Shown one piece after another: positions 61,373 through 64,000 of a stretch of 64,000 nucleotides of DNA. The notes beneath the pieces are model-generated. The model had not been told where the DNA came from. It made no database searches and was given only the letters and a program-made list of their open reading frames with translations. The DNA is from Coneutiohabitans sp964457925 (GTDB taxonomy: Bacteria; Zhuqueibacterota; Zhuqueibacteria; Zhuqueibacterales; Zhuqueibacteraceae): assembly GCA_964457925.1 (NCBI GenBank), contig CAYWGH010000007.1, positions 1 through 64,000 of the forward strand, written 5' to 3'. Made by a program: the position numbers and the translations under genes. Position 1 is the first letter of the stretch, and each line of letters starts with the position of its first letter.

Positions 61373-62830
61373 TCAGCTCGCGCCATATCCGAACAAAACG
61401 ACGAAAACCGTTTTTGCCATAATTTTGAAATCGAGCCACAACGACCAGTTGTCTATGTACTGCATATCCATCTCCATCCACTTCTCAAAGCCGATCTGAT
61501 TGCGTCCGCTGACTTGCCAAATACAGGTCAACCCGGGTTTGAGCGAAAGGCGGCGGCGCTGCCACTGTTTATAAAGTTCGACTTCGACCGCAAGTGGCGG
61601 GCGCGGCCCGACAAAGCTCATATCGCCCATCAGCACATTGAACAATTGCGGCAGCTCGTCCAGCGAGGATTTGCGCAAAATGCGGCCAATCATGGTAATG
61701 CGCGGATCGCGTTTGATTTTGAATACCGGGCCATCCATCTCATTCATCTTCTCCAGCTCGCGTTTTTTCATCTCGGCGTTGACGACCATCGAACGGAACT
61801 TGTACAAGGTAAAGGTCCGGTTATTCATGCCGCAGCGCTGTTGTTTGAAAAAAACCGGCCCGCGCGAGGTGATTTTGATCGCCACGGAAATGAGCAGGAA
61901 CAGCGGCGAAAGCAGCAGAATGAGAAACAGCGCCAAAATAACGTCGATGACGCGCTTGACGAACAACTGCCAGGCTTGCGCGCTGAAGGTTTCGAATTCG
62001 AGCAGGGGAAAGCCGCTGAAATCCGTTTGCCGCACCGTCGCGATGCGCAGGTTGTAAAGATCCATCGAAATGCTGGTGGAAATGCCCTCGCGTTCGCAGG
62101 CGAGAATCGCTTCATCAATGCGATTGAGCCAGAGGCGCGGCACGACGAAAATCACACGGTCAATCACCTTGCGATGAATGATGAACGGAATGTCCTGAAT
62201 GCGCCCGAGCACGCGATAGCCCTCGATCTCCTTGCCAAACATGCCGTGCTCATCGTCGATCAACCCGACGATGTTCAAACCCCAGTTCGAATGCGACTTC
62301 ACGGTGCGGATGAAATCGCGCGCGCGTTTGCCGGTGCCGACGATCAGCAAATTGATGTGATTGTAGCCGCGTGAATGGATATAATCCAGAAAGAGATTGA
62401 GCAGGTAACGCCCGATCAGCAGGAGAATAACGGTGTTCGCCCAAAAGATGGCAATGAAAAGACGGCTGGTCAGGAATAATTTGAACGCAAAAATCGGCGT
62501 GCCCACCATCAATAAAGTCGCGACGCCGGCCAGAAAAATTTGCCAGATGCTTTTGCCCAGCGTTTTGGTGCGAAAATCCTTGTAAGCGCCGATAAACGAC
62601 AGCGTGGCGATCCAGATGAGCAAGCAGAAGCCCACCAGAACGCGGTTTTTCTGGGTGAAATAAAGCAAGCCGTCGATATCCGGAGAGACTGCAAATGCCA
62701 TTTCGCCGAGATTGTAAGCCTCGCGCAAAAAGAAGCTGACGAAATAGGAGACGATGAACGCGATTGTGATCACCGCCGCGTCAAGCATTCTGACCAAATT
62801 GCTGAGAAACGCTTGTTTCTCTCTAACCAT
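61373..62830 (-). CDS. Polyprenyl-phosphate sugar-1-phosphate transferase (WbaP/WcaJ-type)
   Basis: 485 residues; GGTGAGG precedes the ATG. It starts the repeat unit by transferring a hexose-1-phosphate to undecaprenyl phosphate. Four N-terminal membrane helices are followed by a Rossmann-like segment (NLLIVGTGKRARDFIRTV). A membrane hairpin precedes the catalytic domain, with RGPVFFKQQRCG, LYKFRSM, KSSLDELPQLFNVLMGD and SFVGPRPPL, the polyisoprenyl-phosphate transferase signature. Which sugar is used cannot be read from the sequence. It lies between the epimerase and dehydrogenase genes, forming the initiation module. Confidence 0.93.
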   Translation of the reverse strand: MVREKQAFLSNLVRMLDAAVITIAFIVSYFVSFFLREAYNLGEMAFAVSPDIDGLLYFTQKNRVLVGFCLLIWIATLSFIGAYKDFRTKTLGKSIWQIFLAGVATLLMVGTPIFAFKLFLTSRLFIAIFWANTVILLLIGRYLLNLFLDYIHSRGYNHINLLIVGTGKRARDFIRTVKSHSNWGLNIVGLIDDEHGMFGKEIEGYRVLGRIQDIPFIIHRKVIDRVIFVVPRLWLNRIDEAILACEREGISTSISMDLYNLRIATVRQTDFSGFPLLEFETFSAQAWQLFVKRVIDVILALFLILLLSPLFLLISVAIKITSRGPVFFKQQRCGMNNRTFTLYKFRSMVVNAEMKKRELEKMNEMDGPVFKIKRDPRITMIGRILRKSSLDELPQLFNVLMGDMSFVGPRPPLAVEVELYKQWQRRRLSLKPGLTCIWQVSGRNQIGFEKWMEMDMQYIDNWSLWLDFKIMAKTVFVVLFGYGAS

Positions 62831-62873
62831 ATCGTGACCTCACCTTCCTGGGCAATGCCAATCCCGTCTGCAC

Positions 62874-63833
62874 TCAGGAGGCAATGGGATGATTTTCCTT
62901 ATACCATTCCACAAAGCGCCGCACCCCCTCATGAATGTCCACGCGAGGGTTATAGCCGATTTCACGCTGTGCTTTTGAGATGTCGGCAAATGTAATCGGA
63001 ACATCGCCGGGTTGCGGCGGCAATTGCTCAATGACGGCTTTTTTGCCCAAATATTCCTGAATCAAATTGATCAACGACTTCAAATCGATGGTGCGGGACT
63101 CGCCGAGGTTGTAAATATGATACGAACTGCAGTGCGTCATCGCGGCCTCGATGCCATCGACGATATCCGTGATAAAGGTATAATCCCGCTTGCTCGAGCC
63201 GTCGCCGTACATCGGTACTTTCTCGCCGCTGGCAATCATCCGTGTGAATTTGTGAATCGCCATGTCCGGGCGCTGGCGCGGGCCATACACCGTGAAAAAA
63301 CGCAAACAACTCACGCGCAGGCCATAAAGGTGATGATAGGTGTAACACATCTGCTCGCCCGCCTTTTTGGTGGCGGCGTAAGGGCTGATGGGATGATCGA
63401 CCGGATCGCTTTCGGAAAACGGCACCTTGGGATTTTCGCCGTAAACCGAAGAGGACGAGCCGAAAATAAATTTGGGCACATTGGTTAGGCGCGCCAGCTC
63501 GAGCAGATTCAGCGTGCCTTCCATGTTGACTTTTTCATAGAGCAGCGGCTGCGCTATCGAAGGCCGTACCCCCGCGCGGGCCGCGAGGTGAATCACCGCT
63601 TCGAACGTGTGCGTGCGAAAAAGCTTTTCCAGGCTGGCGCGATCTAAAATATCGCCTTCAACTAAGGTGTAGTTCGATTGCTGCAGCAGGGGCGCGACGT
63701 TTCGCCGCTTGATTTCTGGAGTGTAGTAGTCATTGAAATTGTCCACATTCACGACCGCATGGCCCTTTGCCAGCAAGCGTTCGCTCAAATGCGAACCGAT
63801 AAAGCCTGCGCCTCCAGTCAACAAGCAGTTCAT
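62874..63833 (-). CDS. UDP-glucuronate 4-epimerase-like NAD-dependent epimerase
   Basis: 319 residues. Extended SDR with GGAGFIGSH (7-15), NVDNFNDYYTPEIKRRN (the FNDYY segment typical of UDP-glucuronate 4-epimerases), SSSSVYG, and catalytic Tyr152/Lys156 in PYAATKKAGE. The segment RFFTVYGPRQRPDMAIHKF also fits that family. With the adjacent UDP-glucose dehydrogenase it would make UDP-galacturonate; UDP-glucose or other NDP-sugar use cannot be excluded. The ATG is preceded by GGTGAG at short spacing. It lies 43 bases from the transferase gene. Confidence 0.85.
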   Translation of the reverse strand: MNCLLTGGAGFIGSHLSERLLAKGHAVVNVDNFNDYYTPEIKRRNVAPLLQQSNYTLVEGDILDRASLEKLFRTHTFEAVIHLAARAGVRPSIAQPLLYEKVNMEGTLNLLELARLTNVPKFIFGSSSSVYGENPKVPFSESDPVDHPISPYAATKKAGEQMCYTYHHLYGLRVSCLRFFTVYGPRQRPDMAIHKFTRMIASGEKVPMYGDGSSKRDYTFITDIVDGIEAAMTHCSSYHIYNLGESRTIDLKSLINLIQEYLGKKAVIEQLPPQPGDVPITFADISKAQREIGYNPRVDIHEGVRRFVEWYKENHPIAS

Positions 63834-63863
63834 CTCACCGCCCTTAAGAGAATGAGTGCGAAA

Positions 63864-64000
63864 TCAATATTGGTAATAACTGTAGCCCTCGTGCGCCAAA
63901 TCCACGGTGGTGCCGTTCAGAATCACGCCGAGAATTTTGGCTTGCACGTTTTGAAACATTTCGATTTTTTTGCGCGCCACTTCGCGGTTGGTTTTGCCGG
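63864..64000 (-). CDS. Tyrosine autokinase (BY-kinase, Wzc/CpsD-like), C-terminal fragment
   Basis: The last 45 codons of a gene that begins beyond the right edge. The frame ends VQAKILGVILNGTTVDLA and then EGYSYYQY. The segment before the stop is the end of the Walker-type kinase domain (the I-L-G-V-I-L-N strand), and the terminal YSYYQY is the tyrosine-rich cluster that BY-kinases autophosphorylate. Such proteins regulate Wzy-dependent polymer length and export. The kinase is therefore upstream of the initiation module in the same orientation. Confidence 0.87.
   Translation of the reverse strand, partial: GKTNREVARKKIEMFQNVQAKILGVILNGTTVDLAHEGYSYYQY

Overview
The window is almost entirely one leftward-transcribed (minus-strand) surface-polysaccharide locus, preceded downstream (left end) by an ABC exporter operon and a small envelope-associated cassette. 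The organism looks like a Gram-negative-type bacterium: there is a membrane-fusion protein with a MacB/LolD-type ATPase and permease, a Wzx/Wzy-type polysaccharide pathway and a tyrosine autokinase tail. Many starts carry good Shine-Dalgarno sequences and base composition is moderate, which argues against typical Bacteroidota. I cannot place it more precisely from sequence alone; an uncultured environmental lineage (for example a KSB1/Calditrichota-like group) is only a guess.

Layout, left to right: (1) 1-2243, exporter operon: membrane-fusion protein, ATPase, start of an FtsX-like permease. (2) 2470-2577, an inverted-repeat element. (3) 2600-5498, a secreted glycine-zipper protein, then a three-gene cassette: a peptidoglycan-binding/L,D-transpeptidase-like protein, a coiled-coil membrane protein and a 79-residue protein. 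(4) 6025-19011, a sub-locus bracketed by two paralogous putative glycoside hydrolases with golvesin-like C-termini, one membrane-anchored and one secreted. Between them lie two GT4 transferases, an SDR, a polysaccharide deacetylase, a flippase, a carbamoyltransferase and a methyltransferase. (5) 19380-39097, the bulk assembly genes: GT4 transferases, the Wzy-like polymerase/ligase, three GT-C (GT39-like) membrane transferases, a PLP aminotransferase with an SDR, an Arn/Gtr-like module and a second flippase. (6) 39145-46205, an oxidoreductase, three consecutive GT2 enzymes, a DUF457 membrane protein, a FemAB/BioF2-like acyltransferase and proC. (7) 46299-59262, a UPF0104 protein, two asparagine-synthetase-family proteins (one without glutaminase residues), a second deacetylase, GT4 enzymes, a hexapeptide acyltransferase, an SDR, a methyltransferase and a radical SAM protein. 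(8) A 680-base gap with two hairpins. (9) 59943-64000, the initiation end: UDP-glucose dehydrogenase, the polyprenyl-phosphate sugar transferase, a UDP-glucuronate-epimerase-like SDR and the C-terminus of a BY-kinase.

Taken together, a sugar phosphate is loaded on a lipid carrier (61373-62830), uronic acids are supplied by the dehydrogenase and epimerase, eight GT4, five GT2 and three GT-C proteins build and decorate the unit, and two flippases plus one Wzy-like protein export and polymerise it. Carbamoyl, methyl, acyl and probably amide groups are added, and two deacetylases and two hydrolase-like proteins may trim the product. The gene set recalls exosortase-A-associated exopolysaccharide loci, but no exosortase is visible here. 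No tRNA, rRNA, CRISPR array or transposase was seen.
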